From Flavobacteriales bacterium (GTDB lineage Bacteria > Bacteroidota > Bacteroidia > Flavobacteriales_G > Salibacteraceae): DNA of 64,000 nucleotides. A program made the translations under genes and the position numbers. Each line of letters opens with the position of its first letter. The first letter of the stretch is position 1. A model generated the notes under the pieces. The model searched no databases. It saw nothing but the letters and a program-made list of their open reading frames with translations, and was not told where the DNA came from. Where the stretch lies: the NCBI GenBank assembly GCA_013204105.1, contig JABMOM010000040.1:1-64000 (forward strand). The letters are read 5' to 3'. Positions 8,767 to 17,048 of the stretch are shown in pieces.

Positions 8767-11046
8767 CTACTTTTTAGACGAAGACATCAAATCGACACGC
8801 AAACCGATGAAAACCTCCCGACCATGCAAGGAAGCATAGGCGTAAGAAGTATCGAAAAAAGGGCTAAACCCAGGTTGGTAGTTGGGGTCGTTGTACCCAA
8901 TCAATGGGGATTCTTGCTGGCGGTAGTTTAAAAAGTTTTGGACCCCTCCATACACCTCCATGGAGTTTTGCTTGAACTTCTTGGTGATCTGAATATTCTG
9001 AATAAAAAAAGCCTGCGATCGAATGGGGCGAGGAGCACCTAATTGCTCCCCATTTTGATCCAAGTCAAAGACCTTGGGCAATGCCATGGGTCCCGTAGCA
9101 TTTGCCGTGTAGGCAAAGTTGAGTCTGATTTTGGATAAATTATAGTTGATCGTAAGTACTCCGCTCCACTGGGGTGCGTAGGGAATCAGATTTGTTGATG
9201 GTGCGCCATTTTCGAGCGAAGTGGTTGATGCCCGATTAAGGTTTATACCAAGGTTGTACGCCAATGGAAAAGCAAACTGCTGGTTGAAGGTCATCGCCAT
9301 TCCATAGCTTTCAGCAAAGCCGTTGGCGTTCGAATAGATGATCTTTCCCGGCACGTCGTAATCCGCCACGATCTTGTTCCCAAAGCGCGTGTAGTACACG
9401 TCAATATCCAACATACCCGAACTGTTCCACAGCGCGTGAATGTGGTTAAAGTTCGCAGACACGTTCCACGAACGCTCAGGGTCGAGGCGTTCTTCTATTT
9501 CCACCGCGCGCTGCCCAGTGATGAAGGCGTGGTCTTCGGTGAATAGGTTGACGATCTTAAATCCGGTACCGGCACTCGTCCGCAAGGTTGTCCATTGACT
9601 CGAACTGTATTTCACACTGGCACGCGGAGAAGGAATGATGCCATGGCCCGAATAATAATCCAAGCGCATTCCACCGAGCAAGGTCCACATCGCATTTCCA
9701 GCCCACTCGGTTTCCGCAAAGATCCCTGGGATATACTGGCGTTCTGGATGGTTTGATAGGTCTTCATTGGTAGCCACGGTGTTGTCGTCATAGAATTGAT
9801 ACCGGTTTGTCCAGCCTGCCATGAGGAGATGCTTCTTTTTTCGCTTGTTCCAGACCAGGTTCGAAAAGAGTATTCCTTGTTTGGCCAAGTAATGATCTGC
9901 GCCATAGTAGCTGTCTTGATCGTGCCAGCTCATGGAATAGTCCACCCGGACATCCTCAGCAGTTGGGAGATCGTACGTGCCAAAAATTTCACCGCGCAGG
10001 GTATAAATGCTTTCGCCATAGAGGCTGTCGCTTCCGCGCATCGATCGATAATTTCTATCCGTAAAGAACTCCTCTACTCCATTGCGTCTGTCTTCTGCAT
10101 ACAGCTTGGCGGCAATGGAGAGCTTTCGGTGCTCAGGACGGTCGAGGTTCCACTTCGTGAAAAGGCTCAATCGATCCATGCCAATCATATCTCCGAAGCC
10201 ATCTCCGTTATTGTCTTCGTAGCGGTCCATGTAAGTGAAGTTTATGCCTGAAAAAGCCTTCCACTTCCCCGAGCGGCTGGCGAGGGCAACATTGCCAAAG
10301 GCCTCTTGGTGCGAGGTCCCCATCAGGTCAAAGGCCAGGGTCGGCTCGTCTCCGGGATCTTTGGTGATGATGTTGATTACACCGGCGATGGCTTCAGAAC
10401 CATAGAGCGTAGAGCTCGGACCTTTCACTACCTCAAAGCGATCGATCATTTGGGTGGGGATTCCATTTAGACCATAGACAGAAGCGAGGTTTCCATACAT
10501 GGGCGTACCGTCCATGAGCACCGCCGTATAAGGCCCGGGAAGGCCGTTGATGCTGATGCTATTGGTGAAGCAGACCCCACATGAAGTCACTTCTTGCACT
10601 CCATTTACCAGTAAAAGTCCGTCCATGAGGTTGACCGCGGGTAGGTTGTTTTGCAATCGTTCTGCAGTGATCACTTCAACCTTGATCGGGGACGCTTTTA
10701 CAAAGGTCTCTCGCATGGTTCCTGTGATGACGACTTCGTCCAATCCCAGCATGTCATCCTGCATAACGAGCGTTCCTAAATCTAGGTCATGCTCCCCTGC
10801 TGGCACTTGCCTTTTAAAACGTTGGTGCCCCAAACTCGAGAAGAGCATTACCCCTTGTTCTGCGGGCACCTCGTCGATGTAAAAATTACCCTGCTCATCC
10901 GTCGCACCTCCGATTGAACTCCCTTCCCATTGCACGTTCGCAAAAGGAATCGGTGCCCCATTGGCATCATGGATCACTCCGGAGACGCTGCGAGACCATA
11001 CATCGCAGGGAATAACTAGGATTAGTAAAAGGAGTAGGCCGCGCAT
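8767..11046 (-). CDS. TonB-dependent outer-membrane receptor, probably for metal
   Basis: A 759-aa receptor: signal peptide (1-19), CarboxypepD_reg-like domain (about 20-95), plug (about 110-235) and a 22-strand-type barrel to the C-terminus. The plug contains an S-C156-G-V-C159 motif next to NSISINGLPGPYTAVLMDG and the typical GPSSTLYGSEAIAGVINIITKD. It is transcribed divergently from a DtxR/MntR-type regulator and a ZIP transporter, with a palindromic operator in the 94-base gap. I therefore infer uptake of a metal ion or metal chelate (manganese, iron or zinc). A candidate -7 (minus strand TAGTTTTG, 11054-11061) lies beside that operator. The substrate itself cannot be read from sequence. 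Confidence 0.88.
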   Translation of the reverse strand: MRGLLLLLILVIPCDVWSRSVSGVIHDANGAPIPFANVQWEGSSIGGATDEQGNFYIDEVPAEQGVMLFSSLGHQRFKRQVPAGEHDLDLGTLVMQDDMLGLDEVVITGTMRETFVKASPIKVEVITAERLQNNLPAVNLMDGLLLVNGVQEVTSCGVCFTNSISINGLPGPYTAVLMDGTPMYGNLASVYGLNGIPTQMIDRFEVVKGPSSTLYGSEAIAGVINIITKDPGDEPTLAFDLMGTSHQEAFGNVALASRSGKWKAFSGINFTYMDRYEDNNGDGFGDMIGMDRLSLFTKWNLDRPEHRKLSIAAKLYAEDRRNGVEEFFTDRNYRSMRGSDSLYGESIYTLRGEIFGTYDLPTAEDVRVDYSMSWHDQDSYYGADHYLAKQGILFSNLVWNKRKKKHLLMAGWTNRYQFYDDNTVATNEDLSNHPERQYIPGIFAETEWAGNAMWTLLGGMRLDYYSGHGIIPSPRASVKYSSSQWTTLRTSAGTGFKIVNLFTEDHAFITGQRAVEIEERLDPERSWNVSANFNHIHALWNSSGMLDIDVYYTRFGNKIVADYDVPGKIIYSNANGFAESYGMAMTFNQQFAFPLAYNLGINLNRASTTSLENGAPSTNLIPYAPQWSGVLTINYNLSKIRLNFAYTANATGPMALPKVFDLDQNGEQLGAPRPIRSQAFFIQNIQITKKFKQNSMEVYGGVQNFLNYRQQESPLIGYNDPNYQPGFSPFFDTSYAYASLHGREVFIGLRVDLMSSSKK

Positions 11047-11069
11047 TATTCGTCAAAACTAACATCTTT

Positions 11070-11085
11070 TTTAGACTCGTCTAAA
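11070..11085. promoter_or_regulatory. Palindromic operator, probable MntR/DtxR box
   Basis: TTTAGACTCGTCTAAA is a perfect inverted repeat with 7-base arms and a 2-base centre. It is placed between the divergent TonB receptor and mntR-like genes. Size and symmetry suit a dimeric DtxR/MntR-family repressor. It sits just upstream of the -33 of the regulator gene and covers the -33 region of the receptor promoter candidate, so it could repress both. Confidence 0.7.
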
Positions 11086-11090
11086 TTTAT

Positions 11091-11123
11091 TTTGATACAC
11101 ATTTGAATTTAAGATTAGATTTG
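11091..11123 (+). promoter_or_regulatory. Promoter of the regulator-ZIP operon
   Basis: TTTG (11091-11094), a 21-base spacer and TAGATTTG (11116-11123) match the Bacteroidetes -33/-7 promoter. The -7 ends 17 bases before the ATG. It lies immediately beside the palindromic operator. Confidence 0.6.
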
Positions 11124-11140
11124 CGATAGAATTTGAAGCC

Positions 11141-11800
11141 ATGGCATCATTTACCGTAGAAAATTACTTGAAGGCCATCTACGGCCTAAGTCAGAAGCAA
11201 CGGGGGGGCGTAAGCACCAATGCCATAGCCGAGGCCATCGGCACAAAGGCGGCTACTGTCTCCGATATGCTAAAGAAGCTGAGCGCCAATAAACTCATTC
11301 ATTACAAGAAGTACCAAGGCACTACCCTCACCACAAAAGGAGCCGCCATGGCACTCAACATCATCCGCAAGCATCGCCTTTGGGAGGTCTTTCTGGTAGA
11401 GAAGCTTGACTTTAGATGGGATGAAGTACACGACTTGGCAGAGGAGCTCGAGCACATCGATTCAGATGAGCTGATCAACCGATTGGAGGCCTTTCTCGAC
11501 AATCCCAAGTTCGACCCCCACGGCGATCCCATTCCGGATAAAAGCGGCGTCATCCACCAACGCGAACAGGTAGCCTTGACAGATATTCAAGTGAACGAGG
11601 CGGGTGTTGTGACGGGCGTTAAAGACAGCTCCAAAGAATTCCTTCAGTTTCTAGACACACAGGGTATCGAGCTCGGAGATCGACTGGTGATCAAAGAGGT
11701 CTTCGAATACGACAAGTCCCGCACGATTGAACTGGATGGAAAGGCAATGACCTTGAGCCATCAGGTATGTAAAAACCTATACGTCAAAACAGAAGCGTAG
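11141..11800 (+). CDS. mntR: DtxR/MntR-family metal-dependent repressor
   Basis: A 219-aa regulator: winged helix (about 4-62, VENYLKAIYGLS to AATVSDMLKKL), metal-binding dimerisation region (about 65-140) and a C-terminal SH3-like/FeoA-type domain (about 150-217). Potential ligands are E7, H78, H97, E101, E102, E104 and H105, in the positions DtxR/MntR proteins use. The C-terminal domain makes it longer than Bacillus MntR. With metal bound it would be expected to repress the linked ZIP and TonB genes through the palindrome at 11070. The stop is two bases before the ZIP start. Whether it senses manganese, iron or zinc is open; the symbol is by family resemblance. Confidence 0.82.
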   Translation: MASFTVENYLKAIYGLSQKQRGGVSTNAIAEAIGTKAATVSDMLKKLSANKLIHYKKYQGTTLTTKGAAMALNIIRKHRLWEVFLVEKLDFRWDEVHDLAEELEHIDSDELINRLEAFLDNPKFDPHGDPIPDKSGVIHQREQVALTDIQVNEAGVVTGVKDSSKEFLQFLDTQGIELGDRLVIKEVFEYDKSRTIELDGKAMTLSHQVCKNLYVKTEA

Positions 11801-11802
11801 CC

Positions 11803-12624
11803 ATGCAAGAGGTCCTCGACTATATGGAGCAGCTCGACCCCATCGTAGCTGCACTGATCGCCACCACCTTTACATGGTTCTTGACGGCCTTAGGGGCCGC
11901 GGTTGTATTTTTCTTCAAGGAGATGAAGCGCGCATGGCTTGACGGCATGTTAGGCTTTACAGGAGGCGTTATGATTGCGGCGAGTTATTGGTCGCTCCTT
12001 GCGCCTTCCATCGAGATGGCGGAAAGCCAAGGTATGATTCCATGGGTTCCTGCGGCGGTAGGATTTGGAGCGGGGGCTTTATTTCTCTTCGCGCTGGATA
12101 AGTTGATGCCTCACCTCCACATCAACTTCAAACGTGAGGATGCAGAAGGACCAGAAACGAATTGGCACCGTACCACACTTCTAGTCCTGGCCATTACCAT
12201 GCACAACATTCCGGAAGGACTCGCAGTCGGTGTGCTCTTCGGAGGAGTTGCCGCCGGCGTGGAAGGAGCAAGCATTGGAGCCGCTGTAGCCTTAGCCATC
12301 GGTATCGGAATTCAGAACTTTCCGGAAGGCATCGCCGTTTCTATGCCGCTTCGACGTCAAGGCGTGTCGCGCCTGCGTTCCTTTTGGTACGGACAATTGA
12401 GCGCAATTGTAGAACCTGCCGCAGGCGTATTAGGAGCCGCCGCAGTGATCTTTTTTGAACCCATTCTACCTTACGCTCTTGCTTTTGCCGCAGGTGCCAT
12501 GATCTACATCGTGATCGAAGAAGTTGTGCCGGAATCTCAGCAGGACAAGTACACCGACATTTCCACCTTGGGATTCATCGGTGGCTTTTTGGTGATGATG
12601 TCATTAGACGTAGCGCTGGGCTAG
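11803..12624 (+). CDS. ZIP-family metal transporter (GufA type)
   Basis: A 273-aa inner-membrane protein with about eight hydrophobic helices. The two metal-site helices are plain: HNIPEGLAVGV (about 131-141) and NFPEGIAVSMPL (about 173-184), the ZIP signature with the second His replaced by Asn. A charged loop (about 108-120) precedes them. ZIP proteins import divalent zinc, iron or manganese. Translation begins two bases after the mntR-like stop, so the two form an operon under the operator and promoter upstream. The divergent TonB receptor could provide the outer-membrane step of the same uptake route. Confidence 0.9.
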   Translation: MQEVLDYMEQLDPIVAALIATTFTWFLTALGAAVVFFFKEMKRAWLDGMLGFTGGVMIAASYWSLLAPSIEMAESQGMIPWVPAAVGFGAGALFLFALDKLMPHLHINFKREDAEGPETNWHRTTLLVLAITMHNIPEGLAVGVLFGGVAAGVEGASIGAAVALAIGIGIQNFPEGIAVSMPLRRQGVSRLRSFWYGQLSAIVEPAAGVLGAAAVIFFEPILPYALAFAAGAMIYIVIEEVVPESQQDKYTDISTLGFIGGFLVMMSLDVALG

Positions 12625-12631
12625 CAGAAAT

Positions 12632-13186
12632 TTATTTCTCCCAACCAGGAACCTTGTAATCGCTCGGATTCTTTCCATCTGGCACGAAGATCATAGCCGC
12701 AGAATTGAGGCAGTAACGCAATCCCGTTGGTGGAGGTCCGTCATTGAAGACATGCCCCAAGTGGCTGCCACTTTTACTGTCGAGGATCTCGATCCTACTC
12801 ATCCCGTGTGCCTTATCCACCTTGTAGATGATGGCATCAGGATCAATGGGTGCAAAGAAGGAAGGCCATCCACATCCGGAGTCGTACTTGGCATCAGATC
12901 GGAACAGTGGTTGCCCCGTTGCCGCGCTGTAATAAATGCCCGCGTCTTTGTTGTTCCACGTAGCGCCTGCATAAGCCCTTTCGGTGCCCCTTTGACGCAG
13001 GATATTGTATTGCTCTTCCGTCAACAAGGACTTCCATTCCTCGTCGCTTTTCTGCACTTCGATGGGGAGCGCTTCTCCCTCTGTATATACCTTCTTGATC
13101 AGATCGTATCCTTCCATTCGTTCCTTGCTTTGTCCGCAGGCGGTCAACACCGCTGCCATCCATAAAAGTGTGAGTATCGTTCGCAT
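12632..13186 (-). CDS. msrB: Exported methionine-R-sulfoxide reductase
   Basis: A 184-aa protein: lipoprotein signal (VLTACGQS) and an MsrB domain. The catalytic Cys is in RYCLNSAAM and the resolving Cys in SGCGWPSFF. The CxxC pairs that hold structural zinc in many MsrB proteins are replaced ([10 protein letters not shown] and [13 protein letters not shown]), so this is a zinc-free form. It would reduce methionine-R-sulfoxide in envelope proteins. I chose ATG at 13186 because it gives a normal lipoprotein signal; 13213 would add nine residues. It converges with the ZIP gene, with only seven bases between stops. An exported MsrA partner lies at 58050. Confidence 0.9.
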   Translation of the reverse strand: MRTILTLLWMAAVLTACGQSKERMEGYDLIKKVYTEGEALPIEVQKSDEEWKSLLTEEQYNILRQRGTERAYAGATWNNKDAGIYYSAATGQPLFRSDAKYDSGCGWPSFFAPIDPDAIIYKVDKAHGMSRIEILDSKSGSHLGHVFNDGPPPTGLRYCLNSAAMIFVPDGKNPSDYKVPGWEK

Positions 13187-13221
13187 CTGTACCATAAACT
13201 TAGGGCGACTCAAAATGTTCG

Positions 13222-13845
13222 CTAATTCATGATCCGTTGAAGAATTCCTTCGTCAATCCTTACGGCGTTGGAAGGAATCGTAAAATAGGTTTGGTCAATA
13301 GGTTCTTCAACGATCCGTTCCGCCGAAAACCGCATCCGTATGCCGTTTCGCTCCATGTCAAATTGCAGCGGAAGGGACTTCAACGAAGGGAAGTCATTCG
13401 TCAGCGGGTTTTTATACCGCTCCCAAACCCAGATTTCCTTGTGCTCGCCCGAAGCATCCTGAGCGAAACGTCTGGAGCATTCAACTCCCGCCAATGTCAG
13501 TTCTCCTTCTTTGGGGACGATCCGATACTTCGCGGCCCCTTTCCCTGTGGGTATCGCCAGAAACACCTTGCGATCCATGAAATCAAACAATTGATAGAGC
13601 GTATCCCCGCCGTCGGGACGGATCCAAACGAGGTCACCTGCCAGCGCAGAAGCTTGCTGCATGCGGTAGTTTGCCCCATTGAGGACCAAGGTCATTTGCT
13701 GCGGGAGGGCCAGTTCAGCTCCTTCCATGCCATCGGGAAAACTCAGGTAGTTTACCGAGTAGTGGATGCGCCCTTCAAACGGCTTCTGTGCGACCAGTGA
13801 AAAGGCACAAAGCAGAAAGCCGAGAAGGACGGGCCATTTATGCAT
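13222..13845 (-). CDS. Secreted DUF4412/GLPGLI-like protein
   Basis: A 207-aa protein with a signal peptide ([20 protein letters not shown]) and a beta-rich body: [53 protein letters not shown], ending [12 protein letters not shown]. The pattern of antiparallel strands and an asked-for reporter-like region resembles DUF4412/GLPGLI envelope proteins of Bacteroidota. Function is unknown. The ATG at 13845 overlaps the dapA stop by eight bases, so it is probably translationally coupled to dapA. A longer start at 13899 would add 18 residues inside dapA and no signal. Confidence 0.7.
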   Translation of the reverse strand: MHKWPVLLGFLLCAFSLVAQKPFEGRIHYSVNYLSFPDGMEGAELALPQQMTLVLNGANYRMQQASALAGDLVWIRPDGGDTLYQLFDFMDRKVFLAIPTGKGAAKYRIVPKEGELTLAGVECSRRFAQDASGEHKEIWVWERYKNPLTNDFPSLKSLPLQFDMERNGIRMRFSAERIVEEPIDQTYFTIPSNAVRIDEGILQRIMN

Positions 13846-14728
13846 TGCTAGCCTTCTGAATATTTGAAATGCTTTTCTCCAATTTTCGATAGAGCTCACT
13901 GCCCACCTGAACCAGGGGAAGTCTCAAGTATTGTTGCGTAATTCCAAGGATTTGGAGCGCCGCTTTGATGCCGCCTGGATTGCCCTCTTGAAAGAGCAAG
14001 TAGATGAAATCGACCAATAGGTAGTGCAGCCTTCTCGCCTTGTCGTAATCTCCGGCCTTGCAGGCGCGAGCAATGTCCGAAAATTGCTTCGGAAATGCAT
14101 TGGCGATCACCGAGATGATACCGTCTCCACCCAGCGCCATGTGCGGCACGAGCAGTGGGTCATCTCCACTGAGGACCAAAAATCCTTTCGGCTTGCGCTT
14201 GATGATGGCACCCACTTGGTCCAAATCTCCTGAAGCCTCTTTGACGGCGATGATCTGCTTGTGCTCCGCCAGTGCCAGTGTAGTTTCATACAACATATTC
14301 GAGGCAGTGCGACCCGGAACATTGTAGAGGATGATCGGAAGTGGACTTGCGTCTGCCAATGCTTTGTAATGCGCCAATATCCCAGCTTGTGTTGGCTTGT
14401 TGTAGTAAGGACTTGCAGAAAGAATCGCGTCTACTCCTTTGAGATCAATCTTCTCAAAGCCCTCGATCAGTGCGCGGGTATTGTTTCCGCCATGGCCGAA
14501 TACGATTGGAAGTCGTCCGTTGTTCACATCTACCACGCAGTCCAAGACCTCTTGTTTTTCGGAAGCCGTGAGCGTGGCGCTCTCCCCCGTCGTGCCTTGC
14601 ACAACCAGGTATTCCAATCCCCCTTTAACCAGGTGTTGCGTGAGGCGCTCAAGGCCCTCAAAATCTACTTCGCCACTTTGCTTGAAGGGTGTGACCATGG
14701 CCACTCCTGTACCGCTGAAGTCTTTCAT
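13838..14728 (-). CDS. dapA: 4-Hydroxy-tetrahydrodipicolinate synthase
   Basis: A 296-aa TIM-barrel aldolase that condenses pyruvate with aspartate semialdehyde, the first committed step to diaminopimelate and lysine. Seen motifs are GTTGESATLTASEK (pyruvate site), YNVPGRTA with the catalytic Tyr, the Schiff-base Lys in IIAVKEASGD, and GDDPLLVPHMALGGDGIISV. Full length for the family. It overlaps the DUF6913 gene by four bases upstream and the secreted protein by eight bases downstream, so three genes form a tight unit. Confidence 0.97.
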   Translation of the reverse strand: MKDFSGTGVAMVTPFKQSGEVDFEGLERLTQHLVKGGLEYLVVQGTTGESATLTASEKQEVLDCVVDVNNGRLPIVFGHGGNNTRALIEGFEKIDLKGVDAILSASPYYNKPTQAGILAHYKALADASPLPIILYNVPGRTASNMLYETTLALAEHKQIIAVKEASGDLDQVGAIIKRKPKGFLVLSGDDPLLVPHMALGGDGIISVIANAFPKQFSDIARACKAGDYDKARRLHYLLVDFIYLLFQEGNPGGIKAALQILGITQQYLRLPLVQVGSELYRKLEKSISNIQKASNA

Positions 14729-15276
14729 GCCGCGTTTGATGTATTTAGATTGATGATGTAGTGGTCCATATAGTGCATGAGTTTCCGCACATCTGGATCC
14801 TGCTTGATGTCGATCATGAGGTCCAAGAGAAAAGCCCTGTCTTCATCGCTTTCTCCCACCTTCCATTTGGCTTTGATTTTGGCGATGACCACGTCACACG
14901 CAAAGAACCTCCCTCGCGTAAGGTCGATCAGAATGTCATACTCTGCCCGCAATGCCTGCACTAAGCCGGGCGCTGTCGCCTTGCCTGCAAGGTTGAAATC
15001 CTTTCTTAAAAATGGAATGTCTTTTGGATTGGGGGAATAGGACTCCAGTTGTTTCTTGTTGGGAAAGTAAACGTACAAATCGACCGACCGCATCCCTCGT
15101 TTTCGCCACTCTTTCACGTACTGCTGGGCATGGGCAAACGACTCGTCAGAACGGTAGCCCACTACAATCGCCACATCACGAATATGCTCACCTTTGACCA
15201 GCGATGGCTGGCGATCCAGCTCTTTGAGGGAGCGCTTCATCAAGTATTTGACCAGGGGGCGAAACATGGAATACAA
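14725..15276 (-). CDS. DUF6913 family protein
   Basis: A 183-aa protein (or 180 from the second Met) matching the Bacteroidota DUF6913 pattern: an IAVVVGYRSDESFAHAQQYVKEW-like N-half, YVYFPNKKQ, DIPFLRKDFNLAGKATAPGL and DILIDLTRGRFFACDVVIAKIKAKWKVG. It has no signal peptide and is probably cytoplasmic; function is unknown. Its stop codon overlaps the dapA start by four bases (ATGA), and in related genomes such coupling to dapA would support a shared role; I infer this only from overlap. Confidence 0.75.
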   Translation of the reverse strand: MYSMFRPLVKYLMKRSLKELDRQPSLVKGEHIRDVAIVVGYRSDESFAHAQQYVKEWRKRGMRSVDLYVYFPNKKQLESYSPNPKDIPFLRKDFNLAGKATAPGLVQALRAEYDILIDLTRGRFFACDVVIAKIKAKWKVGESDEDRAFLLDLMIDIKQDPDVRKLMHYMDHYIINLNTSNAA

Positions 15277-15311
15277 AGAAGGGTATTTCAGCGCGATGCA
15301 CCAAGCATCTT

Positions 15312-16202
15312 TCAGCGGATATTCTGCTCTTCTGGAGGGTCGTTGTAGATCTTATCTCGACTGTCCTCCTTTGCATCTACCTTCTCGATGAACTCCCATT
15401 TACGACGCTTCCATTGAAAGGCATCGAACTCAAGTACCGGAATATAGAACTCATACATCCCTTCCAAGTCGGGCTGCATCGGCACAAGTTCATTGAAAAT
15501 GAAGCGCTTTTTACGCGCGTCGTATTTGAGGGAAACCGATGCATCTGACTTGTACTGCAAAATGAAGCGTCGAATGTTCCGCTCATAAGGGTATTCAAAG
15601 ATGTCAGCTCCGAAACGAATTCCACGGTTCGTGATGGTCATCACGTCGATGACCTTAAGCGAAGAATATTCATCGTGTCCATCCCATCCTAGGAGCATAT
15701 AAGCGCGTTTGCGCTTCCGCCCTTTTTTACTTGGAATGATCTGGTAATAAAGGCAGCCGTACCAATCCCGATCACTGAACACTTTGCGGTACTCCTCTTC
15801 CAGGTCCCGAAACCCCTTCTTGAGCTCTACCACTTTGTTTTCCTTCAACTTCTTGTCATAGTACTGAATAAAGCAGAAGTAGCGGTTCGTGCCATCGTCG
15901 TACGGAAGGTTCCAATTGATCATTCGAAAGAAACCATCGCCGCTGCGTAAGTCTGCGATCGAAGGGATGGTGTCAAAGTCGGTTTCAAAACTCGCCGGGT
16001 GCGTCAGCGCGTCTCGCATGAAGCGCAGGAAGTCTGCATTGGCCTCTACCCTTTCCGCTTCACTTTCCGCTTCCAGAACGGCTTTTCGCAACACGACCAG
16101 TTGCTTGATTTTGGCCTTGAGGCTTACGTTCTGTTCATCATCTGCAATTCCAGTAAATGGCAATACGAAACAGAGCAATGCTAAGAGTAAACGATTCATC
16201 AT
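15312..16202 (-). CDS. Secreted Bacteroidota protein of unknown function
   Basis: A 296-aa protein with a signal peptide (MMNRLLLALLCFVLPFTGIA), a helical charged region (about 25-75) and a mixed alpha/beta body with YFCFIQYYDKK, DWYGCLYYQIIPSKKGRKRKRAYMLLGWDGHDEYSSLKVIDVM and a C-terminal MYEFYIPVLEFDAFQWK. It resembles hypothetical secreted proteins of Bacteroidota, but I know no named domain. The Met pair at 16202/16199 is the likely start; an upstream start at 16328 would run through the ferredoxin gene. It follows the ferredoxin by 61 bases. Confidence 0.65.
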   Translation of the reverse strand: MMNRLLLALLCFVLPFTGIADDEQNVSLKAKIKQLVVLRKAVLEAESEAERVEANADFLRFMRDALTHPASFETDFDTIPSIADLRSGDGFFRMINWNLPYDDGTNRYFCFIQYYDKKLKENKVVELKKGFRDLEEEYRKVFSDRDWYGCLYYQIIPSKKGRKRKRAYMLLGWDGHDEYSSLKVIDVMTITNRGIRFGADIFEYPYERNIRRFILQYKSDASVSLKYDARKKRFIFNELVPMQPDLEGMYEFYIPVLEFDAFQWKRRKWEFIEKVDAKEDSRDKIYNDPPEEQNIR

Positions 16203-16263
16203 CGATGCGAAGATTGCTCGTTTAACGCAGGGAAATGCGCGGTGTTGTAAAAGTAATTGACGT

Positions 16264-16611
16264 TTAAAGGTGGAGAAACTCCTTCTTTTCGAGCAAAGCC
16301 TCTTCGCTTTCTCGGTAGTCAGGGTCATCCACGCAACAATCTACCGGGCAAACCGCTGCGCATTGTGGCTCATCATGAAAGCCCACGCACTCGGTGCACT
16401 TATCGGTAACGATGTAATACACATCCATCGAATTTGGCTCATTCTCGTCGTCCGCTTCTGCTGATGATCCATTTTTACCCTCGATCATTCCTGAGAGGGT
16501 CGTTCCATCAGCGAAACGCCATTCCACGCCTCCTTCATAGATTGCATTGTTCGGACATTCCGGTTCGCATGCACCGCAGTTGATGCATTCATCGGTGATC
16601 ATTATCGCCAT
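16264..16611 (-). CDS. 2[4Fe-4S] ferredoxin
   Basis: A 115-aa cytoplasmic electron carrier. The first cluster motif is [12 protein letters not shown] (residues 9-20); the second is [18 protein letters not shown], a longer CxxC-x8-CxxxCP type as in YfhL/FdxN-like ferredoxins, followed by VDCCVDD. Between them is a 30-residue acidic insert (about 35-65) that replaces the short linker of classic clostridial ferredoxins. The partner enzyme is not evident in the window. A TAACTTTG -7 element precedes it. Confidence 0.92.
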   Translation of the reverse strand: MAIMITDECINCGACEPECPNNAIYEGGVEWRFADGTTLSGMIEGKNGSSAEADDENEPNSMDVYYIVTDKCTECVGFHDEPQCAAVCPVDCCVDDPDYRESEEALLEKKEFLHL

Positions 16612-16639
16612 AGCAAGATGCTGGTTTTCAATTTCGTTG

Positions 16640-16647
16640 CAAAGTTA
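16640..16647 (-). promoter_or_regulatory. Promoter -7 element TAACTTTG
   Basis: A full TAnnTTTG match on the minus strand, 28 bases upstream of the ferredoxin ATG. A 7-base inverted repeat (TGAAATG-CTAA-CATTTCA, 16684-16701) lies a little farther upstream and could be an operator. Confidence 0.4.
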
Positions 16648-16811
16648 ACGTCCCTACCCAAGAAATTGTTCCTCCGACATTAGTGAAATGCTAACATTTC
16701 ATTCTTGATGCTCATTTTTTCGAAAATCTCGAACCATGCACTAGAGGTCCATCTTGCCCTATCACTCAGCTTAATATTGCCCCACTAGTTTGCCCAAAAC
16801 GGGCTGAGCTT

Positions 16812-17009
16812 TGATGGACCGACAACTGCGCGCAGACCGCCAATAACGGTGTCACAGGAATTGCCAAGCGGAGCATTGAAGCGTGGATAAAGACCACCTA
16901 CTCATCCTCCCAAGAGGTCATTGCCGATGACGTGGAGAGAGTATGTAAACATTGAAAGCAAAGGAGGAAATGCGGTCAAGCAATTGATCATTCAAAACTC
17001 CAAGTAATA
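16812..17009 (+). pseudogene. Possible decayed gene remnant
   Basis: The 437-base stretch 16612-17048 has no intact gene. Within it, a plus-strand frame from 16815 reads WTDNCAQTANNGVTGIAKRS, continues through an amphipathic helix (SIEAWIKTTYSSSQEVIADD) and meets a stop near 16956. Shifting frame near 16946 continues as VNIESKGGNAVKQLIIQNSK and ends with TAA at 17007-17009. The coding-like composition across a frameshift suggests an old gene end, with no start or family I recognise. It might also be chance. The rest of the gap holds only the ferredoxin promoter and a small palindrome. Confidence 0.3.
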
Positions 17010-17048
17010 AGTCCTTACATATTGAATATCAAATACTTATACTCTAAT

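Noticed and set aside
9796-10251. 151-aa open frame opposite the TonB receptor
   Set aside because: It is antisense to a well-matched receptor barrel, has no domain, signal or promoter, and follows the codon pattern of the receptor strand.
12621-12640. Hairpin AGAAA-TTTAT-TTTCT as a terminator between ZIP and msrB
   Set aside because: The stem is only five A/T-rich pairs and overlaps the stop codon region; too weak to call.
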